Assembly: GCF_002287075.1 (NCBI RefSeq)
Contig: NZ_NSKE01000005.1
Span: 246,581 to 310,580, forward strand
Reading direction: 5' to 3'
Length of the DNA stretch: 64,000 nucleotides
Origin: Fodinibius salipaludis
Lineage (GTDB): Bacteria; Bacteroidota; Rhodothermia; Balneolales; Balneolaceae
Below the pieces are notes generated by a model. That model saw only the letters and a list, made by a program, of their open reading frames with translations. It was not told the DNA's origin and searched no databases. The position numbers and the translations under genes are program-made. Below are positions 9,135 to 17,365 of this stretch, in pieces (the first letter of the stretch is position 1; each line of letters begins with the position of its first letter).

Positions 9135-9581
9135 TTGACAGCAAACATCAGGAAATACCGACATGCTATATTGTTCCTGCTGATTACCTTGGCAGCAAAT
9201 ATAGTTTTGCCTTCCGCACTTCATGCGGTCAACCTGTTCTGTCAAATGGCGAGCACGCCACAAGTTGTGGCTAATGTTTCTAATGAGTCTGTAGAATGCT
9301 GCCCGAAGATTAACGCAGAAAATACGGACAGTTCCACAAACAAAGATCAGATAGACAGTTGCACCTTCAGGGAAGTTTGCCAGCAAGCTTTCTCCCATTC
9401 CTTTATTGACCTGACGAGCCTGTTGCCCGTAGAAAAATTGTTTACTGAAGCTATCGGGCCGATCCAAACAGTTTCCCATCACATTCAGGGTAACGGACTA
9501 TTCATAAACCTTCCGCTGGATAATTCGTTATCTTATTCTACTCCTCCCATCTTCTTGATAAACAGCACTTTTCTGAATTAG
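9135..9581 (+). CDS. Secreted Cys-containing protein, HYC_CC_PP-like (tentative)
   Basis: 148 residues starting at TTG (no in-frame ATG nearby). Residues ~9-32 form a signal peptide ending in PSALHA. The mature part has LFCQM, VECCPK and single Cys in SCTF and EVC, and ends in STPPIFLINSTFL. The order of a single Cys, a CC pair and a C-terminal PP resembles the small Bacteroidota family named HYC_CC_PP that occurs with copper genes, but the HYC itself is replaced by LFC. A periplasmic metal or thiol role fits the neighbours (DUF411, TlpA, DsbD). Function unknown. Confidence 0.6.
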   Translation: MTANIRKYRHAILFLLITLAANIVLPSALHAVNLFCQMASTPQVVANVSNESVECCPKINAENTDSSTNKDQIDSCTFREVCQQAFSHSFIDLTSLLPVEKLFTEAIGPIQTVSHHIQGNGLFINLPLDNSLSYSTPPIFLINSTFLN

Positions 9582-9716
9582 CAACTCTTCTCTAAGCGAT
9601 ACTATTAGGAGGGCTTTCCATATCCTCGCATCTAATTACATAGCCTTAGCTCCTAACCAAATAGTATCCAATCCACCTCACTGATTTTTAATTCAATAAC
9701 TCTATATCCTTTAAAA

Positions 9717-10217
9717 ATGAAATACCAAACTTCACGATCATATTTCTTGGCAGTTCTCGTCCTGTTTATCGGCATTATTGGCTGCTCCCAGGGAAAACAA
9801 GATAAAACCAATACAACAGATGATGTAGCCCTTGCACAACCCAAACCGATCAATGTGACGATGTACAAAAATCCGAACTGCAAGTGTTGCTCCAAGTGGG
9901 CCACCTACATGGAGGAAAACGGATTTTCAGTGACCGAGCAGCCGACAGATACGCTTGCCTCCGTTAAGAAACAAAAAGATGTTCCGGATAAACTCAGTGC
10001 CTGCCATACGGCAGTTGTCAGGGGATATATCGTAGAAGGGCATGTCCCGGCCAAAGCAGTTCGGGAACTGCTTAAAAAACAACCCAACGCCAAGGGTATT
10101 ACCGTGCCCGGCATGCCGGCTCAATCCCCGGGTATGGCGGAAGAGCCCGGACCAGTTGACGTATACTTTTTTAATGGGCCCGACCAAGTCGCCTATTTTG
10201 GAAAGATTAAACCATAA
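9717..10217 (+). CDS. DUF411 metal-binding lipoprotein, copy 1
   Basis: 166-residue lipoprotein (lipobox GIIGC, Cys23) of the DUF411 family, which includes periplasmic copper-handling proteins of the CopG type with a thioredoxin-like fold. The core motif NPNCKCCSKW supplies C-x-CC, and a later SACHTAVVRGYIVEGHVP gives the conserved Cys-His and the EGHVP segment. A known-family role in binding or redox handling of Cu in the periplasm is likely. It is followed 8 nt later by a small anchored protein and then by TlpA/DsbD genes, which points to thiol redox of copper. A second DUF411 gene lies at 46364. Confidence 0.9.
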   Translation: MKYQTSRSYFLAVLVLFIGIIGCSQGKQDKTNTTDDVALAQPKPINVTMYKNPNCKCCSKWATYMEENGFSVTEQPTDTLASVKKQKDVPDKLSACHTAVVRGYIVEGHVPAKAVRELLKKQPNAKGITVPGMPAQSPGMAEEPGPVDVYFFNGPDQVAYFGKIKP

Positions 10218-10225
10218 ATGACGCT

Positions 10226-10513
10226 ATGACATCTAAAAACAAATACAAATACCTGTTTATACTGGGAGTGCTCATTGCTGCAGGCTTTGCCCTGGCAGAT
10301 TCACTGGGCTTTTTTAATCCCAAACCGTACACAGCCGTAAATCACGGCTCACACAATCATTACGTCCCTGAAAACCGAGATTCAGGAGTGGGCATCAACA
10401 AATTTCCCATGGAGGAGCCGGGACCCAGAGAGATAATTACGCCAACCGGTCAAATCGTCCGAAAGGATAAATGGGAATCTCAGCAAGCCGATTCGGCAGC
10501 CCAAAAACCTTGA
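10226..10513 (+). CDS. Small membrane-anchored hypothetical protein
   Basis: 95 residues, one N-terminal membrane helix (~8-27, YLFILGVLIAAGFALA) and a hydrophilic periplasmic tail with HGSHNHY, a cluster of His that could bind metal. No domain is recognised. It starts 8 nt after the DUF411 gene and is probably its operon partner. Its tail shares an EEPGP motif with the C-terminus of DUF411 copy 1 (EEPGPVD versus EEPGPRE), which may be chance. Confidence 0.65.
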   Translation: MTSKNKYKYLFILGVLIAAGFALADSLGFFNPKPYTAVNHGSHNHYVPENRDSGVGINKFPMEEPGPREIITPTGQIVRKDKWESQQADSAAQKP

Positions 10514-10597
10514 GGTCGACAACTTAAACTGCTTATTCTCCCCTTCACTATAGAAATATAGGGGTAATAAATTGTTCAACCGAAAACTGCTTACACT

Positions 10598-11179
10598 ATG
10601 AAATACTTTATCTATTCAATGTTGTTGATTGCTTTCACAGCTTGTGGAGCGGAACAGAACGAAACTACAGAACAACAGGGTATGGGAAGTGCCACTGCCA
10701 AGAAAGTGGAACACCTTGATCCTGCTTCCGCCCCGTTACATGAGGCTAAAAAAGAAGCCCCCGCCACGGATTTCGAGATCACGCTCCTGAGTGGAGAACC
10801 GTTTCGCCTCTCCGATCAAAAAGGAAAAGTCGTACTGATGAATATCTGGGCTACCTGGTGTGCACCATGCCGGGAAGAGACTCCTGATCTTGTTGCCTTA
10901 TACGAAAAATACAAAGACCAGGGATATGTCACGCTCGGTGTCTCAGTTGACGAACAGGGCGAATCGGTAGTGCGTCCGTTTATGGAAGAGTATAACGTTA
11001 CCTATCCGATGTACATCGACACCGACGGTACCGTTATGGAAAAATACGGTCCTACGATGGGCATCCCGACGACCTATATTATCGGCCGGAAGGGTAATCT
11101 CCGATACTTTGCCGTGGGAGCACTGACCAATAAAGAACTTGAACCCCGTTTGAAAGAGCTTCTGGCAGAAGAAAGGTAA
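10598..11179 (+). CDS. TlpA/ResA-like thioredoxin-fold lipoprotein
   Basis: 193-residue periplasmic thiol-disulfide oxidoreductase. Lipobox AFTAC (Cys16), a linker, then the TlpA/AhpC-type thioredoxin domain with active site WCAPC (87-91) in NIWATWCAPCREETPDL and the cis-Pro region MGIPTTYIIG. It lies 28 nt before the DsbD start at 11208, its natural electron donor, so the pair likely keeps Cys of copper proteins (DUF411, cytochrome c) reduced. Confidence 0.92.
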   Translation: MKYFIYSMLLIAFTACGAEQNETTEQQGMGSATAKKVEHLDPASAPLHEAKKEAPATDFEITLLSGEPFRLSDQKGKVVLMNIWATWCAPCREETPDLVALYEKYKDQGYVTLGVSVDEQGESVVRPFMEEYNVTYPMYIDTDGTVMEKYGPTMGIPTTYIIGRKGNLRYFAVGALTNKELEPRLKELLAEER

Positions 11180-11207
11180 TCCTAATCCCCAATTGCCCCT
11201 ACCACCT

Positions 11208-13007
11208 ATGAACATTCAAAAAAATCTCGTTCCACTACTTTTCACTTTTCTTCTATCCAGTATTGGTCCCCTGCTCCAAGCCCAGCCTGTGGGTAGTACC
11301 GGGAAAGTATCCACCGAAGTCAAACTCTCGCAAAATGTAATCCCAGCTGGAGACTCTATGGCTGTGGCAGTAGAAATGAATATCGATGATACCTGGCACG
11401 TCAATGCGCAAAAACCCACGCTCGATTATTTGATCGGTACTGAGCTGAGCCTTGATTCTCTTTCGGGGTTCAGTATGAGCGGAATACAATATCCCGATTC
11501 GGAACGATTCACCTTTGCCTTTGCCGATGAGCCTATCGATGTATATCAGGGCAATGCCCCAATATTTTTTACGCTCACTACTACCCCCGATATATCCCCC
11601 GGATCGTACACCATAACAGGCACCCTGCGCGTTCAGGCATGCAATGATAACTCTTGTCTGCCACCATCAACCCTTGATATTTCCATTCCTGTTGAAGTGG
11701 CCGCAGCCAATACCGGATACAAATCCATCAATCAAGATCTATTTGAGGACTATGGGCAAACATCGACAGCCGGCAATTCTTCAACGTTGTTGCCTGACAA
11801 TTCCATTGCCACTATGTTCAGTGAACGCGGGGCTGTCTGGGCATTCTTAAGTATTTTCCTGATTGGACTGGCGCTTAATCTAACCCCTTGTGTGTATCCC
11901 ATGCTCTCGGTCACCGTGTCGCTGTTTGGCGGACGTGCTGATCAACAAATAAGTGCATATCAGTCTTTTACAAAGGCTTTAATTTACATATTGGGCATTG
12001 TCTTTATGTACAGCGTACTGGGGGTAGCGGCTGCCTACACGGGCAGTCTGTTTGGAAGCTGGCTACAAAGTTCAGTCGTTTTGGCTGCAGTGGGGGGAAT
12101 TCTGCTGGCTATGGCATTGAGTATGTTCGGACTTTATGAGTTGCAGCCACCACAATGGGTATTGCAAAAGCTGGGTGGATCCCAACGGTCTGTAGGGCCT
12201 GTAGGTCTTTTTCTTTCTGGGGTAATGGTAGGTATTTTTGCAGCCCCCTGCATCGGACCACCAGTAATCGCCCTGCTGACATTTGTAGGTGCCCAAGGTA
12301 ACCCATTGTTTGGCTTTTTTACCTTCTTTGTGATGGCATTCGGTCTTGGGCTTCCGTATCTCGTCCTCGGTACCTTCAGCAGTCTACTGTCCAAACTTCC
12401 GAAATCCGGGGAATGGATGGTGTGGGTCAAAAAGGTATTTGGAGTAGTTTTGATCGGCGCTGCCCTGTTTTTCCTTGCTCTGGCCTGGTTTCCTCAATAC
12501 GTACTGTATATCCTCCCCCCGACACTTATCCTGGGTGGCATCTACCTCGGATTTATGGAATCCTCCGGACAAAACCTTAAAACATTTAACCGCGTTAAAC
12601 GAATAGTGGGTGTTGCCGGTATAATTGGTGGTGTTCTATTCACTATGAATCTGACAAAACCAACAGTTCAATGGGAATCATATCATCCCGATAAACTGGA
12701 AAAAGCGGCCCAGGCAGGAACACCCGTAGTACTCGATTTTTATGCTGACTGGTGCGTGCCATGCCTGGAGTTGGATCGGATCACGTTTACCAATGAAGAA
12801 GTTATCTCTGCACTGCAATCCTACCGAACGATAAAAGTCGACCTCACCGATTATGAATCCCCCGAAGCTGAAGCAATACGCAAAAAGTTTGGCGTGGCTG
12901 GCGTACCCACGATCATATTTCTGAATAAAAACGGAATAGAAATCAAAGAGTCACGAGTGGTTGGATTTGTAGGAGCTAAAGAATTTCTGAAACGAATACC
13001 AGAATGA
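11208..13007 (+). CDS. dsbD: Thiol:disulfide interchange protein DsbD
   Basis: Inner-membrane protein of 599 residues carrying electrons from cytosolic thioredoxin to the periplasm. Start ATG 11208 is preferred to the upstream TTG 11193 because it gives a proper signal peptide. Order: signal, N-terminal DsbD-alpha-type beta domain (~30-175) with ACNDNSCLPP, eight membrane helices with the two intramembrane Cys contexts NLTPCVYPM and APCIGPP, then a C-terminal thioredoxin domain with WCVPC (515-519). All three redox centres are present. Cotranscribed with the TlpA-like gene. Confidence 0.93.
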   Translation: MNIQKNLVPLLFTFLLSSIGPLLQAQPVGSTGKVSTEVKLSQNVIPAGDSMAVAVEMNIDDTWHVNAQKPTLDYLIGTELSLDSLSGFSMSGIQYPDSERFTFAFADEPIDVYQGNAPIFFTLTTTPDISPGSYTITGTLRVQACNDNSCLPPSTLDISIPVEVAAANTGYKSINQDLFEDYGQTSTAGNSSTLLPDNSIATMFSERGAVWAFLSIFLIGLALNLTPCVYPMLSVTVSLFGGRADQQISAYQSFTKALIYILGIVFMYSVLGVAAAYTGSLFGSWLQSSVVLAAVGGILLAMALSMFGLYELQPPQWVLQKLGGSQRSVGPVGLFLSGVMVGIFAAPCIGPPVIALLTFVGAQGNPLFGFFTFFVMAFGLGLPYLVLGTFSSLLSKLPKSGEWMVWVKKVFGVVLIGAALFFLALAWFPQYVLYILPPTLILGGIYLGFMESSGQNLKTFNRVKRIVGVAGIIGGVLFTMNLTKPTVQWESYHPDKLEKAAQAGTPVVLDFYADWCVPCLELDRITFTNEEVISALQSYRTIKVDLTDYESPEAEAIRKKFGVAGVPTIIFLNKNGIEIKESRVVGFVGAKEFLKRIPE

Positions 13008-13067
13008 TTCAACCCAATCTCATCCTGTCGCAGCAATCAGCTCGTGTACGTATTCATCAGGAATGCT

Positions 13068-13104
13068 CAACACAAATTAGTTGTGTTGGGGATTACCATT
13101 TTTT
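13068..13104 (+). terminator. Hairpin after dsbD (probable terminator)
   Basis: Stem 13068-13075 / 13081-13088 (8 bp, loop ATTAG). A T6 run follows about 9 nt later, so termination is likely but not textbook. Confidence 0.45.
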
Positions 13105-13123
13105 AGAAATAAAAATTAAGCTT

Positions 13124-13157
13124 TTTAAGCTTAATTTAAGCCTCTTCTTCCTATAAT
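13124..13157 (+). promoter_or_regulatory. Copper-regulon box 1 with -10, upstream of CPH-ATPase
   Basis: TTTAAG at 13124-13129 and 13135-13140, an 11-bp direct repeat, followed 11 nt later by TATAAT (13152-13157). A further palindrome, CCCATA-ATC-TATGGG, at 13173-13187 lies in the leader. Confidence 0.75.
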
Positions 13158-13218
13158 ACCTGAAAACCAAGGCCCATAATCTATGGGTTACCACAATAAA
13201 TAGCTTAAGGATGGTATT

Positions 13219-15285
13219 ATGGAACATTCTCACCAAGACATGAAGCACGATCATAATCACAGTGGCAATCAGCATCACGACCATGAACATAACCACGAAA
13301 ATCATAGAGAACACAAGCACTCCGGTGGGCATGCTGAACACCACGCCCACATGGCCGAGGATTTTCTGAAGCGTTTTTGGATATCCATTGCCCTAACCAT
13401 TCCTATCCTGATTCTTTCTCACATGATTCAGGGGTTCTTGGGATTAGGAGATACCCTCCAGTTTACCGGTGATACCTATATCTCATTCATCCTTTCTAGC
13501 ATCGTGTTCTTTTATGGTGGGTGGCCATTTTTGAAGGGCCTCTACGACGAGGTAAGTGATCGCCAGCCCGGAATGATGACCCTGATCGGTGTTGCCATTA
13601 CGGCCGCTTACGTATATAGCACTCTCGTAGTCTTTGCAGTAGAAGGACAGGTTTTCTTCTGGGAGCTAGCCACCTTGGTGGATATTATGCTGATCGGCCA
13701 TTATATCGAGATGAAGTCGGTGATGAGCGCCTCTCGTGCGTTAGAAGAGCTGGCCAAACTCATGCCTTCGGAAGCGCATGTTGTGCAAGACGATGGATCA
13801 ACAAAAGATGTCCCGCTTGAGGAGCTTCAGAAAGGATTTAAGGTGCTGGTAAAACCTGGTGAGAAGATTCCTGCAGATGGTGTTGTCCTGGAGGGGAAAA
13901 GTTCAGTTAACGAATCACTGATGACGGGAGAATCTAAGCCCGTGTCCAAACAAAAAGACGATGAAGTAATCGGGGGATCTATTAATGGAGAAGGATCTCT
14001 TACTATTGAAGTTAACCGGACGGGGGAAGACTCCTTTCTCTCCCAGGTCATTGACCTTGTACGGCAGGCACAAGAAAGCAAATCTCGAACACAGGACTTG
14101 GCTAACCGTGCAGCATTTTGGCTAACAATCATTGCCTTAGGTGCCGGTGCGCTTACCTTCTTTGCGTGGACTTTCTTTACCACCGAAAATTTTGTATTCG
14201 CCCTGGAACGTACGGTTACCGTAATGGTGATTGCCTGTCCGCATGCGCTGGGACTGGCCGTACCGCTGGTCGTAGCCGTATCCACCAGCCTGGCCGCCCA
14301 AAATGGATTCCTGATCCGCAACCGTACCGCTTTTGAGGAAGCCCGCAATCTTGGAGCTATCATCTTCGATAAAACGGGAACACTTACCCATGGTGAGTTT
14401 GGCGTAACTGATGTACTGACATTCAATGGCTTCGACGATAAGGAACAACTCTTGAGCCTTGCCGGCTCGCTGGAGCAAAACTCTGAACATCCTATCGCCC
14501 GTGGCATCGTAAAAGCAACCGACGGGTTGATGAAAGTAGAGGAGTTCAACTCTATCACAGGAAAAGGAATAGAAGGTCGCGTAGATGGCAAACAGATCAA
14601 AGTAGTGAGCCCCGGCTACCTGCGTGAACATAACATTGACCATCCAACAGAACAGTACGAGCAGCTTTCAGGACAGGGGAAAACGGTGGTGTTCGTAATT
14701 ATTAACGACCAACTTCAGGGGGCAATCGCCCTTGGCGACAGTATCCGGGATGATTCCCGCGAGGCTATTCAAAGCCTCCATGATATGGGTATTCAGTGTA
14801 TTATGCTCACCGGCGATAACCGGCAAACAGCCGCCTATGTTGCCAACGAGCTTGGACTGGATGATTTCTTTGCCGAGGTATTGCCCGAGGAAAAAGCCGC
14901 CAAAATAAAAGAAGTGCAACAACGCGGACTCAAAGTAGCTATGACAGGCGACGGAGTGAACGACGCTCCCGCCCTGGCGCAGGCAGACGTGGGTATTGCC
15001 ATCGGGGCCGGTTCTGATGTCGCTGTAGAGACCGGTGATATCATTCTCACCCAGAGTAACCCGAAGGATGTAGCTTCACTAATTGCACTTGCAAAAGCGA
15101 CCTACAAGAAAATGGTACAAAACCTATGGTGGGCTACGGGATACAACGCCTTCGCGATACCGTTGGCCGCAGGAGTTTTATACACCTACGGGATAATCCT
15201 GAGCCCCGCCCTTGGTGCTGTGCTAATGTCACTCAGTACGGTAATTGTGGCTATCAATGCCCGTTTTCTTAAAATCGAACGCTAA
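13219..15285 (+). CDS. Copper-exporting P1B ATPase, CPH class (CopB type)
   Basis: 688-residue P-type ATPase. The N-terminal ~45 residues are a His-rich tail (HNHENHREHKH and similar), used instead of an HMA domain. Membrane metal site CPH (340-342), phosphorylated Asp384 in FDKTGTLTHGEFG, SEHP for the HP pair, TGES loop and TGDGVNDAPA hinge are all present. CPH pumps with a His-rich N-terminus export Cu(I)/Cu(II) or Ag. It is the first gene after copper box 1 and is followed 13 nt later by PII-like copy 2. Confidence 0.94.
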   Translation: MEHSHQDMKHDHNHSGNQHHDHEHNHENHREHKHSGGHAEHHAHMAEDFLKRFWISIALTIPILILSHMIQGFLGLGDTLQFTGDTYISFILSSIVFFYGGWPFLKGLYDEVSDRQPGMMTLIGVAITAAYVYSTLVVFAVEGQVFFWELATLVDIMLIGHYIEMKSVMSASRALEELAKLMPSEAHVVQDDGSTKDVPLEELQKGFKVLVKPGEKIPADGVVLEGKSSVNESLMTGESKPVSKQKDDEVIGGSINGEGSLTIEVNRTGEDSFLSQVIDLVRQAQESKSRTQDLANRAAFWLTIIALGAGALTFFAWTFFTTENFVFALERTVTVMVIACPHALGLAVPLVVAVSTSLAAQNGFLIRNRTAFEEARNLGAIIFDKTGTLTHGEFGVTDVLTFNGFDDKEQLLSLAGSLEQNSEHPIARGIVKATDGLMKVEEFNSITGKGIEGRVDGKQIKVVSPGYLREHNIDHPTEQYEQLSGQGKTVVFVIINDQLQGAIALGDSIRDDSREAIQSLHDMGIQCIMLTGDNRQTAAYVANELGLDDFFAEVLPEEKAAKIKEVQQRGLKVAMTGDGVNDAPALAQADVGIAIGAGSDVAVETGDIILTQSNPKDVASLIALAKATYKKMVQNLWWATGYNAFAIPLAAGVLYTYGIILSPALGAVLMSLSTVIVAINARFLKIER

Positions 15286-15298
15286 ATGTGAGGTTATC

Positions 15299-15640
15299 AT
15301 GAAACTTGTCAAAGCTTATATACGGCCAATGCTACTGGAAGATGTATATACGGCACTCCGAAACGAAGGGTATTGCTGCATGACTGTCTTCGAAGGCGAA
15401 GGCACAGGTCGATTCAGTGACCCCGAGGATCAGCACGGATCTCTAAGCTTCCCAGCCATGCATTCGCATGTAGCAAAAATTGAGATTGCTGCAGAAACCG
15501 AAAATGTAGACGCAATTACCGAAATCATCAAAAAACATGGCCGGACTGGTCATAAAGGAGACGGTATCGTTTTTGTCAGCCCTATTGAACAAGTGACCCG
15601 AATTCGAGATGGGAAACAGGGGGCTGGTATACTCAATTAA
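15299..15640 (+). CDS. PII-like signalling protein, copy 2 (Cu-ATPase-linked)
   Basis: 113 residues from ATG 15299; the longer frame from 15245 overlaps the ATPase and is not needed. MKLVKAYIRPMLLEDVYTAL is a PII-type start, and the B-loop GRTGHKGDGIVFV and RIRDGK are kept. Residues ~25-27 read YCCMT, a Cys pair just before the T-loop shared with copy 3 (FCCMT) but absent from copy 1. No uridylylation Tyr. Tight spacing to the Cu ATPase suggests nucleotide- or copper-dependent control of that pump; this is inference. Confidence 0.88.
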   Translation: MKLVKAYIRPMLLEDVYTALRNEGYCCMTVFEGEGTGRFSDPEDQHGSLSFPAMHSHVAKIEIAAETENVDAITEIIKKHGRTGHKGDGIVFVSPIEQVTRIRDGKQGAGILN

Positions 15641-15649
15641 TCTCAACAC

Positions 15650-15683
15650 TTTAAGGTTACCTTAAGGGAAACAGCCGTATGTT
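15650..15683 (+). promoter_or_regulatory. Copper-regulon box 2 with -10, upstream of DUF302
   Basis: TTTAAG (15650-15655) and CTTAAG (15661-15666), 11 bp apart, then 11 nt and TATGTT (15678-15683). Confidence 0.72.
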
Positions 15684-15728
15684 AGAGTAGAATGTTTATA
15701 AGCTATTAAATCAAAAAATTCTTAACTC

Positions 15729-16114
15729 ATGGAATATTTTACTTCAAAAACAGTCGATCTTCCCTTTGATCAGGCCATCGAAAAAGTTACCGACCTTCTC
15801 AAAGAAGAGGGATTCGGCGTACTGACGGAAATCGACGTCAAAGACACGTTAAAAAAGAAACTGGACGTGGATTTCAAAAAGTATAAAACCTGGGAGCCTG
15901 CAATCCAAATTTTGCTCACAAGGCACTGCAGGCAGAAGACAAGATTGGCGTGATGCTACCCTGTAACGTCATTGTAGAAGAAAATGAAGATGGCACGGTA
16001 GAAGTTTCCGCCGTCAACCCGGTCGCTTCGATGCAGGCTGTATCCAATGATGGACTTCAGCCTATTGCTGACGAGGTCCGAAAAAGGTTAGAAAAGGTAA
16101 TCAGCAACCTATAA
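15729..16114 (+). pseudogene. DUF302 protein with a one-base frameshift
   Basis: The frame from ATG 15729 reads a good DUF302 start but leaves the family after ~54 residues and stops at 15953. Shifting frame at about 15890, as if one T were missing from the TGGGA context, restores GACNPNFAHKALQAEDKIG, then LPCNVIVEE and a proper end at 16114 (128 residues in all, normal length). DUF302 proteins are small and common in copper/sulfur loci; function poorly known. It is first in the box 2 operon. Either a sequencing error, a real inactivation, or a programmed shift; no slippery heptamer is evident. Confidence 0.85.
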
Positions 16115-16158
16115 CAAGAAATTAAACTGGAATTTAATCCAACTAAAAGGTGACTACT

Positions 16159-16629
16159 ATGAAACGCTTAACACTTATACTATCAGCACTTTTCCTTATC
16201 ACTAGTTTAGGTTTTGCCCAACAGCAGAACAACGATATGCAAAAGAAAAAACAGCAGATGCAGGAAATGATGCAAGATTCCACCATGCGCACTATGATGA
16301 TGGAACACATGGCTCAGAATCCCGAAATGCGCAAGAAAATGATGCAGCATATGATGAATTCCGAAGATATGGATCACTCAGCCATGATGGATAATATGGA
16401 GAAAATGATGAACGATCCTGAAATGAAAGAGCGCATGCAGAAACATATGGAGATGATGCAATCTATGATGGAAGATGGCGAAATGAATCACTCCAAAATG
16501 ATGGAGATGATGGGCGAATCATCCATGATGAAGATGCATATGAAATGTATGCAGATGATGGGCGACCAGGGGATGATGAACAAAAAAGATGGCATGAAAG
16601 GCAGTAACCATCAACAACACCACAACTGA
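16159..16629 (+). CDS. Met/His-rich periplasmic copper-binding protein
   Basis: 156 residues from ATG 16159, with AAGG 8 nt upstream favouring it over GTG 16150. A signal peptide ends near LGFAQQQ. The mature protein is extraordinarily Met-rich, with repeated MM, MMxxM and HMxxM units (for example MMMEHMAQNPEM) and a C-terminal HQQHH. Such Mets bind Cu(I) in the oxidising periplasm. Predicted almost wholly helical. Probably a copper sponge or shuttle. It is followed 2 nt later by a SHOCT protein. Confidence 0.85.
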   Translation: MKRLTLILSALFLITSLGFAQQQNNDMQKKKQQMQEMMQDSTMRTMMMEHMAQNPEMRKKMMQHMMNSEDMDHSAMMDNMEKMMNDPEMKERMQKHMEMMQSMMEDGEMNHSKMMEMMGESSMMKMHMKCMQMMGDQGMMNKKDGMKGSNHQQHHN

Positions 16630-16631
16630 TC

Positions 16632-16847
16632 ATGGACTGGCTAAATGCCCTTAATACTCATTGGGCCCCAGCCCTTTGGATTCTGATGGCCGGGGTCTCT
16701 CTTCTGATCTGGTACTTTGCCCTACGTAGAAAACACCAGAATGAAATCAGAAACGCAGCTATCGAAATTCACCGGAGACGATTACAAACCGGTGAAATTT
16801 CAAAGGAAGAGTTTAACTGGCTCAAGCAATCGTTATCCAACAACTGA
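16632..16847 (+). CDS. Small SHOCT-domain membrane protein, copy 1
   Basis: 71 residues: one membrane helix (ALWILMAGVSLLIWYFAL) then a C-terminal short helical SHOCT motif (RRRLQTGEISKEEFNWLKQ). SHOCT motifs act as small oligomerisation or tethering modules. A relative with the same layout begins the next transcription unit at 18560. Confidence 0.8.
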   Translation: MDWLNALNTHWAPALWILMAGVSLLIWYFALRRKHQNEIRNAAIEIHRRRLQTGEISKEEFNWLKQSLSNN

Positions 16848-16858
16848 CCTCTAAGAAA

Positions 16859-17047
16859 ATGAGCAAGCATACGCTTTGGATGATTATAGGATGTGGTATT
16901 CCGCTACTGCTGCTTTTCTTCGCTCCCTTCTTGGGACTGAATAGCAATGTGACATTTTTTCTTTTTATCGTAGCCATGTTTCTATGCCATATCCTGATGA
17001 TCGGTCATCACCACAAAGGATCAGATCATGATGTTCCTCAACACTAA
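16859..17047 (+). CDS. DUF2933-like small membrane protein
   Basis: 62 residues with two membrane helices (LWMIIGCGIPLLLLFF and VTFFLFIVAMFLCHILM) and a His-rich tail, MIGHHHKGSDHDVPQH. The layout matches DUF2933, frequent in copper islands. Function unknown; the tail could bind metal on one membrane face. Cotranscribed with the flanking small genes. Confidence 0.75.
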   Translation: MSKHTLWMIIGCGIPLLLLFFAPFLGLNSNVTFFLFIVAMFLCHILMIGHHHKGSDHDVPQH

Positions 17048-17065
17048 CCTATTGGAGAAACAACT

Positions 17066-17365
17066 ATGAAAACACTAAACATCAAAAAAATGGGGCTGGC
17101 CATTGGCACAACCGGCGCTGTTCTTTATATCGGTTGTATCATCCTGATGGTTTCGGTGGGAAGAGAGGGAACTATTTTCTTCTTTAACAGCCTTTTGCAT
17201 GGACTGGATGTAGAACCCATAATTCGTATGAGTGTCCCGGCATTGGATGCATTTTTTGGGATCATACAAACCTTTATCCTGGGTTGGCTGGTTGGTGCAT
17301 TAATAGCGGCTATATACAATATTGGATTGGGTGCGGATGAACAGGTGGAAAGTAATCCATCATGA
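17066..17365 (+). CDS. DUF5676-like small membrane protein
   Basis: 99 residues, two membrane helices (~12-33 and ~62-88) with the closing GWLVGALIAAIYNIGLG typical of DUF5676 family proteins found near copper ATPases. Function unknown. Its last four bases overlap the start of the protease gene (ATGA at 17362-17365), indicating translational coupling. Confidence 0.7.
   Translation: MKTLNIKKMGLAIGTTGAVLYIGCIILMVSVGREGTIFFFNSLLHGLDVEPIIRMSVPALDAFFGIIQTFILGWLVGALIAAIYNIGLGADEQVESNPS

Noticed and set aside
13827..14600. 257-residue minus-strand frame
   Set aside because: Antisense to the CPH ATPase; Ser/Pro/Thr-rich shadow without motifs.
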